Assembly (NCBI GenBank): GCA_019137115.1
Contig: JAGVSV010000099.1
Coordinates: 1-10,971, forward strand
DNA length: 10,971 nucleotides
Source of the DNA: Bacillota bacterium
GTDB taxonomy: Bacteria > Bacillota > Clostridia > Christensenellales > Aristaeellaceae
Direction of reading: 5' to 3'
Shown here: positions 1-6,729 of the stretch, one piece after another
How positions within the stretch are numbered: position 1 is the stretch's first letter
Layout of the letters: each line of letters opens with the position of its first letter
Program-made: the position numbers and the translations under genes
The notes under the pieces: generated by a model
Seen by the model: only the letters and a program-made list of their open reading frames with translations
Databases searched by the model: none
What the model was told of the DNA's origin: nothing

Positions 1-1
1 G

Positions 2-58
2 CTGCTGACGGTTTCCTACAAACTGGCGGAGCGGTACGCCGGCTATACCCTGTTTTAA
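2..58 (+). CDS. Carbohydrate ABC transporter permease, C-terminal end only (LplB-type)
   Basis: Only the last 18 codons and the TAA stop are in the window; the 5' part lies upstream. The visible tail ends in AERYAGYTLF, which resembles the hydrophilic C-terminal end of LplB/YteP-type sugar permeases that commonly finish in GYSLF or GYTLF. It sits 12 bases upstream of a complete LplC/YtcP-type permease on the same strand, the usual order of the two inner-membrane subunits of these importers. The assignment rests on the short tail and on this neighbour, so the family is likely but the substrate is unknown. Confidence 0.6.
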   Translation: MLTVSYKLAERYAGYTLF

Positions 59-70
59 GGGGGCATCGAC

Positions 71-952
71 ATGGTCAAACGACTGAATTTTGTGGACTAC
101 ATCATCATCGCCGTCATATTGGTGATGACGGTGTCCTGCCTGATCCCCATTGTGAACACCATCGCGATTTCCCTAAGCGACAAGACCAGCGCGGCGCTGG
201 GGCGCGTGTATTTCTGGCCGGTGGGCTTCAACGCCCAGGCCTACAAGGAGATCATGCGCGATCAGCGGTTCTTTGACTCCTTCATGGTGTCGGTGCTGCG
301 GGTGATCCTGGGCGGCAGCCTGAACGTGTTTTTGAGCATTCTGCTGGCCTACCCGCTGTCCAAGTCCGCCCGGGAGTTTCCGATGCGCACGGTGTACGCG
401 TGGTTTTTTGTGTTCACGATGCTCTTCAACGGCGGCCTGGTGCCCAACTTCTTGCTGATCAAGAACCTGGGGCAGATGGACACGATCTGGGCGCTGGTGC
501 TGCCCGGCGCGGTCAATGTGTTCAACACCCTGATTTTAATGAACTTTTACAAGGGCATCCCCAAATCGCTGGAGGAAGCCGCGTGGGTGGACGGTGCCAA
601 GCCCTTCTACATCCTGTTCCGCCTGTTCGTGCCGCTGGCCAAGGCGTCCATCGCCACCATCGCGCTGTTTTCCTGCGTGAACCACTGGAACGCGTTTTTT
701 GACGGCAAGATTTACATCAACACCCCCGCCAAGCAGCCGCTGCAAACCTACATGCAGTCGCTGACGTTCCAGCTGAGCCTAAGCGCCATCCAGAACCTGA
801 CGCCCGAGGAAATCGCCCGGAAGCTGGAAATGTCCAACATCACCTTCAACGCGTCCAAGGCCATCGTGTCGATGATCCCCATCGTGGCGATCTATCCGTT
901 TTTGCAGAAGTACTTTGTCACCGGCGTGGTCATGGGGGCGGTGAAGGAGTAG
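71..952 (+). CDS. Carbohydrate ABC transporter permease (LplC/YtcP-type, MalG superfamily)
   Basis: This is an inner-membrane subunit of a binding-protein-dependent importer of the CUT1 type, probably for a sugar or oligosaccharide. The 293-residue length is normal for the family. A hydrophobic segment at about residues 10-32 begins the protein and several more follow (about 72-95, 108-130, 138-158, 190-206, 262-280). The cytoplasmic EAA loop that docks on the ATPase is clear at about residues 168-191 (EEAAWVDGA, then FRLFVPLA). The long stretch between the EAA loop and the last membrane segment, with an NLTPEEIARK region near residues 241-250, is typical of the LplC/YtcP subgroup. The ATG follows a GGGGG-type ribosome site and lies 12 bases after the preceding permease stop, so the two are co-transcribed. 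No ATPase or solute-binding protein follows; the binding protein may lie upstream. The substrate cannot be told from sequence. Confidence 0.92.
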   Translation: MVKRLNFVDYIIIAVILVMTVSCLIPIVNTIAISLSDKTSAALGRVYFWPVGFNAQAYKEIMRDQRFFDSFMVSVLRVILGGSLNVFLSILLAYPLSKSAREFPMRTVYAWFFVFTMLFNGGLVPNFLLIKNLGQMDTIWALVLPGAVNVFNTLILMNFYKGIPKSLEEAAWVDGAKPFYILFRLFVPLAKASIATIALFSCVNHWNAFFDGKIYINTPAKQPLQTYMQSLTFQLSLSAIQNLTPEEIARKLEMSNITFNASKAIVSMIPIVAIYPFLQKYFVTGVVMGAVKE

Positions 953-979
953 GGGGCGGCAAGGGACGCGAGGTGCGGC

Positions 980-1007
980 GGATAGTGAACTATGGATAGC
1001 GAACTGT
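980..1007. repeat. Two tandem copies of a 14-bp unit
   Basis: GGATAGTGAACTAT at 980-993 is followed directly by GGATAGCGAACTGT at 994-1007, with two mismatches between the copies, and GGA continues the pattern at 1008-1010. It lies in the 102-base gap between the convergent permease and the broken transporter gene. No T-tract terminator is visible in this gap. The function is unknown; it may be a small decayed minisatellite. Confidence 0.7.
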
Positions 1008-1054
1008 GGAGATGAACCACGCCCCATTCGCGCACGACCTCTGCGCGCCCTCCG

Positions 1055-1634
1055 TCACCGGATCACAAACTCCACCGTGGTGTCGTCATACACGCCGCGC
1101 AGGTTGTGTCTGATCTCCTGCGCGCTTTTCAGCAGACGGCTGGGGATTAATGGGTCGTCGCTTTCGCCGTCCAGCTGGATGCGGATGTTGTAGCGGATGC
1201 CGATTTTGCGGATGCGGACATGTTCAATGCGGTGCCCTTCAGGCACTGCTTTTTTAACAGCCTGACGGATTTGCTCCTTCTTGCTGCCCGGGAAGAACAC
1301 CCCGCCGGACAGCTCGATAAACCCCTCGCGGATCAGCGATAGGGGCTGCCAGATCAGCGCCGCCGCCAGCACCACCAGCGCCTGCAAAATGCCGTACAGC
1401 GGCTCCAGGAAATAATGCTCCTGCGGGTAGCGCGCGCTGGTCTTGCCGCTGGCGCGCACCACATACAGCGCAAACAGATTGGCCGCGATGCAGATCACCC
1501 TGTACCCCGCGTCCAGCAGCCGCGCGGATGTGGGTGAGGGAATAGACATAAAAACCCGCCGCGGCCATGAGGGTGTTGAGCGTCGCGGCGATAAACAGCG
1601 CGCGGGTCTCGCGCTTGCGGACAATGGCGGTCAT
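1055..1634 (-). pseudogene. Broken cation diffusion facilitator (CDF) transporter
   Basis: An intact relative would be a roughly 300-residue inner-membrane exporter of divalent metal cations. The start is ATG at 1632-1634 behind AAGGAG. From there the first frame gives about 37 residues with a basic N-terminus and TM1 (FIAATLNTLMAAAGFYVYSL). At about 1518-1524 the homology jumps to another frame, where LLDAGYRVICIAANLFALYVV matches CDF TM2 and YPQEHYFLEPLYGILQALVV matches the TM2-TM3 loop and TM3. That frame runs straight into a cytoplasmic CDF-like domain (EQIRQAVKKAV, ending DDTTVEFVIR). TM4 to TM6 are missing, so an in-frame deletion of about 80-100 residues seems to join TM3 to the end of TM6. 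Two independent lesions make a pseudogene much more likely than a sequencing slip. The family call is from motif memory and is good for the N-terminal half, weaker for the tail. Confidence 0.72.
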
Positions 1635-1707
1635 CAGGCTCCTTGGGGTGAACGCGTGGTTGGTCTGAACGCGTGATTTCGGGCAAAGTCATTGCGCCGA
1701 TCTTTTA

Positions 1708-1735
1708 TGTGTAGCCTTTTAGTGGAAGGTGTCAA
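1708..1735 (-). promoter_or_regulatory. Candidate promoter of the broken CDF gene
   Basis: On the minus strand a perfect -35 TTGACA (1730-1735) is followed after 16 bases by TACACA (1708-1713), a weak -10. A start site near 1700 would leave a leader of about 65 bases before the ATG at 1634. The -35 is strong but the -10 matches only three of six bases, so this may be a decayed promoter of a dead gene. Confidence 0.35.
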
Positions 1736-1758
1736 CCACCGCGGACCATGGCGCGCAA

Positions 1759-1778
1759 TGCGGCATCAGCATGCCGCA
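1759..1778. other. Perfect 8-bp stem-loop
   Basis: TGCGGCAT and ATGCCGCA pair across a 4-base CAGC loop. It lies between the two broken minus-strand genes, about 80 bases past the end of the degV relic. No run of T follows on either strand, so it is not a standard intrinsic terminator. It could be a relic of a terminator or a protein-binding site. Confidence 0.5.
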
Positions 1779-1860
1779 CCGCCAATCCTTCCGGCAGAAT
1801 GCCACAAATTCTATCGGCAGAGCCGCGATGAGCAGACCAAGGGATCATATTACGCATCAA

Positions 1861-2265
1861 TCAAGAGCTTCTGAAGGTTCTTGAACAGCATACTGGGAGA
1901 GATGCGGAACACTGAGCGCGCAAGTCGTTGCGTGGGATGGTTAGAGCAATTTCTTCATTAAAATCCGCAGATAATCCGTCCGGGTGTCCAGAACGCGCAG
2001 AATGGACAGCGCCGTCTGCGGTCAGGCGCCTGAACAGCGCCTCATATTCCGCCTGGTTGACGGCCGAGGTCTTGCAAAACTCGCCGCTGCGGTCATAGAA
2101 CGCAAGAATGTCCTGGTTGGTGATGTCAACGCCGTCCTTGCATGCTTCATTGCCCTTCATCACGATCAGCGGCACGATGGTGACCCGGTTTTGCTGCGCC
2201 AGGTCCGGGCCGATGTCACAGGTGCTGTCCGCGCTGATGCGGATGGCGGGTGCTTTCTCCTTCAT
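1861..2265 (-). pseudogene. Truncated DegV family (fatty-acid-binding) protein
   Basis: DegV/FakB-type proteins are about 280 residues long and bind a fatty acid; in FakAB systems they present it to a kinase. Here only 134 codons are open. The N-terminal domain is recognisable: IRISADSTCDIGPDLA at about residues 8-23, VTIVPLIVM at 28-36, DGVDITNQDI at 44-53, and KTSAV at 65-69, corresponding to the TS motif near the fatty-acid head group. After about residue 86 the match fades and the frame ends in a cysteine- and serine-rich tail. The second half of DegV is absent in all three frames of the 200 bases that follow. The start chosen is the ATG at 2263-2265, which has GGAGG nine bases upstream; an ATG at 2296-2298 would add 11 residues. 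The truncation very probably destroys function. Confidence 0.7.
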
Positions 2266-2580
2266 CCGGGGCTTCCTCCATAGGCTATTCACCTCCATGG
2301 TAGGTCAACGCCCCGGCAATTCAACGGTCAAATGCCGCCAAATGACAGAGACTGCGTCAAAAGGCGGAATGTGTATACCGCCAGCGGACACTCATGCCCG
2401 ACTGTGCCAAGCCTTGACACCGGCCCCCGCGCGCTTCTATACTCAACTCGGTTTCGCGTGGGCTTTACAGCTGCGACATGTCATGCGTGAACGCACGTTG
2501 CCGGGGGATGTACAGACAAGGTCGCATCGCCGTTTTGTTGCCAGGCAGGGGCATCCATCCGATGTTAGGGGGCATGATCG
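2266..2580. other. Intergenic region between degV relic and polyamine operon
   Basis: This 315-base gap holds the ribosome site of the degV relic at its left end, a short inverted repeat (GGCGG at 2363-2367 with CCGCC at 2378-2382), and the strong plus-strand promoter of the decarboxylase. The roughly 130-base leader from about 2450 to 2580 shows no riboswitch, tRNA or attenuator that I can recognise. Confidence 0.6.
2414..2443 (+). promoter_or_regulatory. Near-consensus sigma-A promoter of the polyamine operon
   Basis: TTGACA (2414-2419) and TATACT (2438-2443) are separated by 18 bases. The -35 is perfect and the -10 differs from consensus at one base. A start near 2450 gives a leader of about 130 bases before the TTG start at 2581. 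The position and orientation fit expression of the decarboxylase and speE together. Confidence 0.7.
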
Positions 2581-4032
2581 TTGAAGGATCAGAACAGGGC
2601 GCCGGTGTATGAGGCGCTGGAGAACATGCGCAATACCAAGCTCGTGCCCTTTGACGTGCCCGGCCACAAGCGGGGCAAGGGGAACCCGGCGCTGACGCAG
2701 TTTCTGGGCGAAAAGTGCATGAGCGTGGATGTCAATTCCACCAAATACCTGGACAGCCTGGGGCACCCGACGGGCATCATCAAGGAGGGCGAGGAAATCG
2801 CGGCGGAGGCGTTTGGCGCATCGCACGCGTTTTTTATGGTCGGGGGCACCACCTCGTCCATCCAGGGCATGATCCTCTCTTCCGTGCGCAAGGGCGAGAA
2901 GCTGATCCTGCCGCGCAACGTGCACCAAAGCATCATCAACGCGCTGGTGCTGTCCGGCGCGATCCCGGTGTATGTCAACCCGCAGTCCAGCCAGCGCCTG
3001 GGCATCGCGCTGGGCATGTCGCTGGACGATGTGCGCGACACGATCAAGGCAAACCCCGACGCCAAGGCAGTGTTCGTCAACAACCCTACCTACTACGGCA
3101 TCTGCTCCAACCTCAGGGGCATTGTGGAACTGGCGCACAGCCACGGCATGCGCGTGCTGGTGGATGAGGCCCACGGCGCGCACTTTTCCTTTGGCAAGGG
3201 GCTGCCCTTGTCCGCCATGCAGGCGGGGGCGGACATGTCCAGCGTGTCGATGCACAAATCCGGCGGGTCGCTCACGCAAAGCTCGTTTCTGCTGATGGGC
3301 GAGCATGTCAACGCCGACTATGTGCGCCAGATCGTCAACCTCACGCAGACCACCAGCGCCTCCTACCTGCTGCTGGCGAGCCTGGACATTTCCCGCCGCA
3401 CGCTGGCGTTGAGCGGCCAGGAGATCTTTGAGAAGGTCAAGGGCTTTTCGCAGTACGCGCGGGAGGAGATCAATGCAATCGGCGACTATTACGCCTACTC
3501 TGACGAGATCATCAACGGCGATTCGGTGTTTGACTTTGACGCCACCAAGCTGTCGGTGAACACCTATGGCCTGGGGCTGGCCGGTATCGAGGTGCACGAC
3601 CTGCTGCACGACGAGTACGACATCCAGATTGAGTTTGGCGACCTGGGCAACTTCCTGGCGTATATCTCCATCGGCGACAAAACCAAGAACCTGGAGCGGC
3701 TGATCGGCGCGCTGGCGGAGATCAGGCGCCTGTACCGCCGCGGCCCCAGCGCCGCCATCCGGTATGAATACCTGGCGCCCCAGGTGGCGCTGCCGCCGCA
3801 GGAGGCCTTCTATTCCCCTCGCCGCAGCGTGCCGCTTGATCAGAGCGCCGGGGAAATCTGCTCCGAGTTCCTGATGACCTACCCGCCGGGCATCCCGATC
3901 CTGGCGCCGGGCGAGCGCATCACGCAGGACATCCTTGACTACATCCGTTCCTCCAGGGAAGCGGGCTGCGTGATCACGGGTCCTGCCGACCTGGAGGCCG
4001 ACCGCATCAACATACTGACCGGGGAGGCATAG
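2581..4032 (+). CDS. speA: PLP-dependent Orn/Lys/Arg decarboxylase (SpeA-like)
   Basis: The enzyme removes CO2 from a basic amino acid to give a diamine or agmatine, a first step of polyamine synthesis in the cytoplasm. The 483 residues match the short Bacillus SpeA/YaaO type rather than the longer enterobacterial enzymes. Visible landmarks are FDVPGHK (24-30), the VGGTTSSIQGM segment that cradles the cofactor (87-97), NVHQS (113-117), NNPTYYG (167-173), VDEAHGAHFSFG (194-205) and SVSMHKSGGSLTQ (221-233), where K226 is the expected PLP Schiff-base lysine. The C-terminal part has the usual YPPGIPILAPGE signature (about 434-445). The start is TTG at 2581, eight bases after AGGGGG; the nearby ATG at 2574 is out of frame. 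speE begins two bases after the TAG stop, so the two genes form an operon. Arginine, lysine and ornithine cannot be separated as substrate from motifs alone. Confidence 0.93.
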   Translation: MKDQNRAPVYEALENMRNTKLVPFDVPGHKRGKGNPALTQFLGEKCMSVDVNSTKYLDSLGHPTGIIKEGEEIAAEAFGASHAFFMVGGTTSSIQGMILSSVRKGEKLILPRNVHQSIINALVLSGAIPVYVNPQSSQRLGIALGMSLDDVRDTIKANPDAKAVFVNNPTYYGICSNLRGIVELAHSHGMRVLVDEAHGAHFSFGKGLPLSAMQAGADMSSVSMHKSGGSLTQSSFLLMGEHVNADYVRQIVNLTQTTSASYLLLASLDISRRTLALSGQEIFEKVKGFSQYAREEINAIGDYYAYSDEIINGDSVFDFDATKLSVNTYGLGLAGIEVHDLLHDEYDIQIEFGDLGNFLAYISIGDKTKNLERLIGALAEIRRLYRRGPSAAIRYEYLAPQVALPPQEAFYSPRRSVPLDQSAGEICSEFLMTYPPGIPILAPGERITQDILDYIRSSREAGCVITGPADLEADRINILTGEA

Positions 4033-4034
4033 CG

Positions 4035-4883
4035 ATGGCCTTTTGGTTTATGGAAAACCACACCGACAACGTGGTCATGTCCATCAAGGTCAAGGAGCAG
4101 GTGTATTCCGAGCAGAGCGAGTACCAGCGCATCGACATCTTTGAATCCGAGGAGTTTGGCCGCGTGCTGGCGCTGGACGGCATCATCAACCTGACCGAAA
4201 AGGACGAGTTCATCTACCACGAGATGATCACCCATGTGCCCATGGCCGTGCACCCCAACCCGGAGCATGTGCTGGTCGTGGGCGCCGGGGACGGCGGCGC
4301 ACTGCGCGAGCTGGGCAAGTATCAAAGCGTTCAGCACATCGACCTGGTGGAGATTGACGCCGCGCTGGTCGCCGCCTGCCGCAAGTACCTGCCCACCACC
4401 GCCATCGGCTATCAGGATGAGCGGGTCACCGTGCACAACCGCGACGGCCTGCGGTTCCTGCGCCGGCTGGAGGATGTGTACGACCTGATCATCGTGGACA
4501 GCACCGACCCGGCCGGCCCCGGCGAAATCCTGTTCACCAAGGAGTTTTACGGCAGCTGCTACAAGGCATTGAAGCAGGACGGCATCATGGTCAACCAGCA
4601 TGAAAGCCCGTTTTACTCCTATGAGTCCGCCGCCATGATGCGCTCCTACCGCCGCATCCGCAGCGCCTTTCCGGTGCTGCGCGTCTACCAGGCGCACATC
4701 CCCAGCTATCCCTCCGGCCACTGGCTGTTCGGCTTTGCCTCCAAAAAGTACGACCCGCTCAAGGACTTTGACGAGAAGCGCTGGCTGGCCCAGGGCATCC
4801 AGACGCGCTACTACAACACAGACCTGCACCGGGGAACATTTTGCTTGCCGACATATGTAAGGGCATTATTGGAGAGCGAATAG
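4035..4883 (+). CDS. speE: Spermidine synthase (polyamine aminopropyltransferase)
   Basis: SpeE transfers the aminopropyl group of decarboxylated S-adenosylmethionine to putrescine, giving spermidine and methylthioadenosine. The 282-residue length is standard. An N-terminal beta-strand domain (about 1-60) precedes a Rossmann methyltransferase-like domain with GAGDGG (83-88), the acidic VEID (105-108) that holds the ribose, HNRDG (134-138), and the gate and active-site stretch VDSTDPAGPG (154-163), whose aspartates bind the amine. QHESPFY at 188-194 is also typical. The ATG has GGGGAGG seven bases upstream, located inside the end of the decarboxylase gene, which suggests translational coupling. 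The operon therefore makes a diamine and uses it at once. The speD gene needed for the aminopropyl donor is not in the window. Confidence 0.95.
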   Translation: MAFWFMENHTDNVVMSIKVKEQVYSEQSEYQRIDIFESEEFGRVLALDGIINLTEKDEFIYHEMITHVPMAVHPNPEHVLVVGAGDGGALRELGKYQSVQHIDLVEIDAALVAACRKYLPTTAIGYQDERVTVHNRDGLRFLRRLEDVYDLIIVDSTDPAGPGEILFTKEFYGSCYKALKQDGIMVNQHESPFYSYESAAMMRSYRRIRSAFPVLRVYQAHIPSYPSGHWLFGFASKKYDPLKDFDEKRWLAQGIQTRYYNTDLHRGTFCLPTYVRALLESE

Positions 4884-4884
4884 G

Positions 4885-4906
4885 GGCGGCCGCAGCCGCA
4901 GCCGCC
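4885..4906. terminator. GC-rich hairpin between convergent speE and hicB
   Basis: GGCGGC (4885-4890) can pair with GCCGCC (4901-4906) around a ten-base loop. It fills the 22-base gap between the two convergent stop codons and overlaps the last base of the hicB stop. No T-tract follows on either strand, so at best it is a weak or Rho-assisted bidirectional terminator. The loop and arm also form a GCAGCC repeat, which may be chance in GC-rich DNA. Confidence 0.3.
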
Positions 4907-5235
4907 TACGACTTGTCCCGCACGTACTGCGCCAGTGCGCGCTCCACCACCTGGTTAAGCGATGTGCCGGATGCGTTGGCGTACAAGGCGGCCTGCTCGT
5001 GCAGCTCCGGGGATACGCGCACGTTGAACGAGCCGCGATAGGCTTTCTCCGGCGTTTCATTGCGCTGCTCGCGCAGGTCAAGGTAATCATCCACCGCGCC
5101 GTGAAAGTTTGCGACCAGTGCCTTGGCCGTCGTCCCTTCGTAGGAAATCAGGCTGCGCACGCCCATCACCTTGCCAAAGAAGAGGGCGTCCTGCTCCGAA
5201 AACTCCACACTGCCCCAGTAGCCCTCATAATGCAT
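4906..5235 (-). CDS. hicB: HicB family antitoxin / RHH protein, no HicA alongside
   Basis: The protein has 109 residues. The N-terminal half (about 3-58) has the HicB partial RNase H-like fold pattern: YWGSVEFSEQDALFFGKVMGV, SYEGTTAKALVANFHGAVDDYL. The C-terminal half (about 66-105) has the typical RGSFNVRVSPELHEQAALYA, then SLNQVVERAL, a ribbon-helix-helix DNA-binding domain. In paired systems HicB neutralises the HicA mRNA interferase and represses the operon. The ATG at 5233-5235 was chosen because the homology begins at residue 2; the frame continues upstream for 56 codons but with no sensible protein. No good AGGAGG lies before it. No HicA-like small basic protein with the RHG motif is visible on either side, so this is an orphan. 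It could be a regulator rather than an antitoxin. Confidence 0.85.
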   Translation of the reverse strand: MHYEGYWGSVEFSEQDALFFGKVMGVRSLISYEGTTAKALVANFHGAVDDYLDLREQRNETPEKAYRGSFNVRVSPELHEQAALYANASGTSLNQVVERALAQYVRDKS

Positions 5236-5300
5236 CGTCTGCTCACACCAATCCCTGCCGTTCCAGCACGTCCAGCAGCTGCCGGACCTGGCACAAACTC

Positions 5301-5912
5301 TCACGGTACAAACCCCGCCGCCATCGCCTCGATCACTTCCTCCGTGCCGGGGCGCAGTGCCCCGTCCACGAATTTGCTGATGAAGATCAGCGTATACCGC
5401 CACTGGGGGCTGTAGGCGTACAGCGTGCTCGCGTTCTCGGGGATGCCCTCAAGGGACGTGTAAACGCCGTCCGCGCGCCAGAGGTTCTGGCTGCCGGGCT
5501 GTTACGCCGGGTTGGATACCGTCTGCTTGAAATCCGGGTACAGGCTTCGGTAGGTCTCCTGATAGGTGTCCAGGCTTTCCCGGTAACTGCGCTCCAGCAG
5601 ATCGGGCCGGTTGTCTTTTCGCGGCTCCGTCCGCAGGACGAGGCTGTTCGTGTTCTGCGTGTCAAACAGAATCACCATGTCGCCGGGTTCCAGGATTGTC
5701 TGATAGGTCACCAGCATTTCGGCGTCCATGCCTGTAGGCAGCGCTTCACCGCGCTGTTCCCGGGCGGTCCAGTCCTTGGCCAGCAGGTTTCAGTGCGCCG
5801 GGTAGGGGATCCTATAGCCCATCGTCGTGCTCTCATAGATGGCGTATTCCTCGGCTGCCGCGCCTGTGAACAGCAGCAGCAACAGCAATAGCAGGGGAAT
5901 GATCTTTTTCAC
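5301..5912 (-). pseudogene. Secreted hypothetical protein interrupted by two in-frame stops
   Basis: One frame of 204 codons runs from a GTG at 5910-5912 to a TGA at 5301-5303. The GTG has a perfect AAGGAG about seven bases upstream. The N-terminus is a clear signal peptide: MKKIIP, eight leucines, FTGAAA, with probable cleavage after A20. It lacks a lipobox cysteine. The frame is broken by TGA at 5790-5792 (codon 41) and TAA at 5502-5504 (codon 137), yet all three segments read as normal protein in the same phase. GYRIPYPAH-stop-NLL suggests a former Trp codon at position 41. The three parts together would make a protein of about 180 residues after cleavage, with alternating hydrophobic strands (MVILFDTQ, LVLRTEP, RYTLIFISKFV). 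The pattern is loosely reminiscent of the Mog1/PsbP-like fold; that is a guess. I do not recognise the family. Confidence 0.75.
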
Positions 5913-6016
5913 GGTGTTCTCCTTTATAGCAGCCAGCGTCGTTCGCCTGCCCTGAATGTACCGCTTTTGTTCCCAATCAAGCAGAGGGCCGGGGTGCGGA
6001 GGCAGCAGAAGCGACA

Positions 6017-6042
6017 GCAAAACGCCCCGCCGTGGACGGGGC
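6017..6042 (-). terminator. Probable intrinsic terminator of the glmM operon
   Basis: On the minus strand GCCCCG and CGGGGC pair as a six-base GC stem around a seven-base loop, followed by GTTTTG. It lies 27 bases past the stop of the beta-helix gene and before the secreted-protein gene. The T run is short (four), so termination may be partial. Confidence 0.5.
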
Positions 6043-6068
6043 ATCGTGCGTTGCTCGTGGAGAACGCC

Positions 6069-6728
6069 TTAACGGATCGGAACCAGTGCCCCATCCGCCT
6101 TGTGGATATGCCTGGGCGGCACGGTACCCCGCACGCAGGCGGTGGGATAGACCACCGCGCCGCGCCCGATGACCGTGCCGGGGTTCAGCACGGCGTTGCA
6201 GCCGATCTCCGCCCCGTCGCCGACCATCGCGCCCACCTTCCTGCGCCCGGTTTCCAGGCGCTCGGCACCCTCATGCAGCACCACGGGCAGCTTGTCGCTG
6301 CGCACGTTGGAGGTGATGCTGCCCGCGCCCATGTGCGCCCTGTACCCCAAAATGGAGTCGCCCACATAGTTGTAGTGGGGCACCTGCACCCCGTCAAAGA
6401 GGATCACGTTTTTCAGCTCCGTGCTGTTGCCCACCACGCAGCCCGCGCCCACCAGCGCGCTGCCCCGGATGAAGGCGCAGTGGCGCACCTCGCTTTTTGG
6501 CCCAATGATGCAGGGGCCGGCAATGTACGCGCTGGGGAACACGGTGGCGCTTCTGGCGATCCAGACATCCGGCTGCATCTGGTCATATTCATCCGCTGGC
6601 AGTTCCCGGCCCATGCGCAGGATCATGTCACCGATGCCGTCCAGCGCTTCGTATGGATGCGCAAAACCCGCCAGCCATTCCCCGGCGATGCTGTGGTCAA
6701 GGTCAAACAAATCCCGTGTGGTCAGCAT
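6069..6728 (-). CDS. Left-handed beta-helix acyltransferase resembling the GlmU acetyltransferase domain
   Basis: The protein has 219 residues. After a helical N-terminal region (1-55) it shows hexapeptide repeats of a left-handed beta-helix from about 58 to 200 (VWIARSATVFPSAYIAGPCIIGP, FIRGSALVGAGCVVGNS, VGDGAEIGCNAVLNPGTVIG). The core VPHYNYVGDSILG (117-128) and GAGSITSN (134-141) align by eye with the GlmU active site, where the equivalent histidine and asparagine bind acetyl-CoA and the sugar; H118 is the likely counterpart. It has no N-terminal nucleotidyltransferase domain. It starts one base after the glmM stop (TGA, C, ATG), so co-translation with glmM is nearly certain and acetylation of glucosamine-1-phosphate is the natural inference. 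Such proteins are sometimes named UDP-GlcNAc pyrophosphorylase, which the visible domains do not support. Another sugar acyltransferase role is possible. Confidence 0.85.
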   Translation of the reverse strand: MLTTRDLFDLDHSIAGEWLAGFAHPYEALDGIGDMILRMGRELPADEYDQMQPDVWIARSATVFPSAYIAGPCIIGPKSEVRHCAFIRGSALVGAGCVVGNSTELKNVILFDGVQVPHYNYVGDSILGYRAHMGAGSITSNVRSDKLPVVLHEGAERLETGRRKVGAMVGDGAEIGCNAVLNPGTVIGRGAVVYPTACVRGTVPPRHIHKADGALVPIR

Positions 6729-6729
6729 G

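Noticed and set aside
1692..1874. Small plus-strand frame of 60 codons
   Set aside because: It has no ribosome site or recognisable motif and covers the reverse of a promoter and a hairpin.
2443..3609. Long minus-strand frame of 388 codons opposite the decarboxylase
   Set aside because: It is rich in His, Gln, Val, Arg and Ala and has no recognisable motif, as expected from the antisense frame of a GC-rich gene. The plus strand encodes a clear PLP enzyme.
5790..5792. UGA decoded as Trp or selenocysteine in the secreted protein
   Set aside because: glmM and the dehydrogenase end at TGA, so it is a normal stop here. No convincing SECIS-like hairpin directly follows, and a second stop (TAA) breaks the same frame.
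5868..5894. CAG/CAA repeat run as a microsatellite
   Set aside because: It is the reverse strand of leucine codons in the signal peptide, with mixed CTG, TTG and CTA codons, so it is explained by coding.
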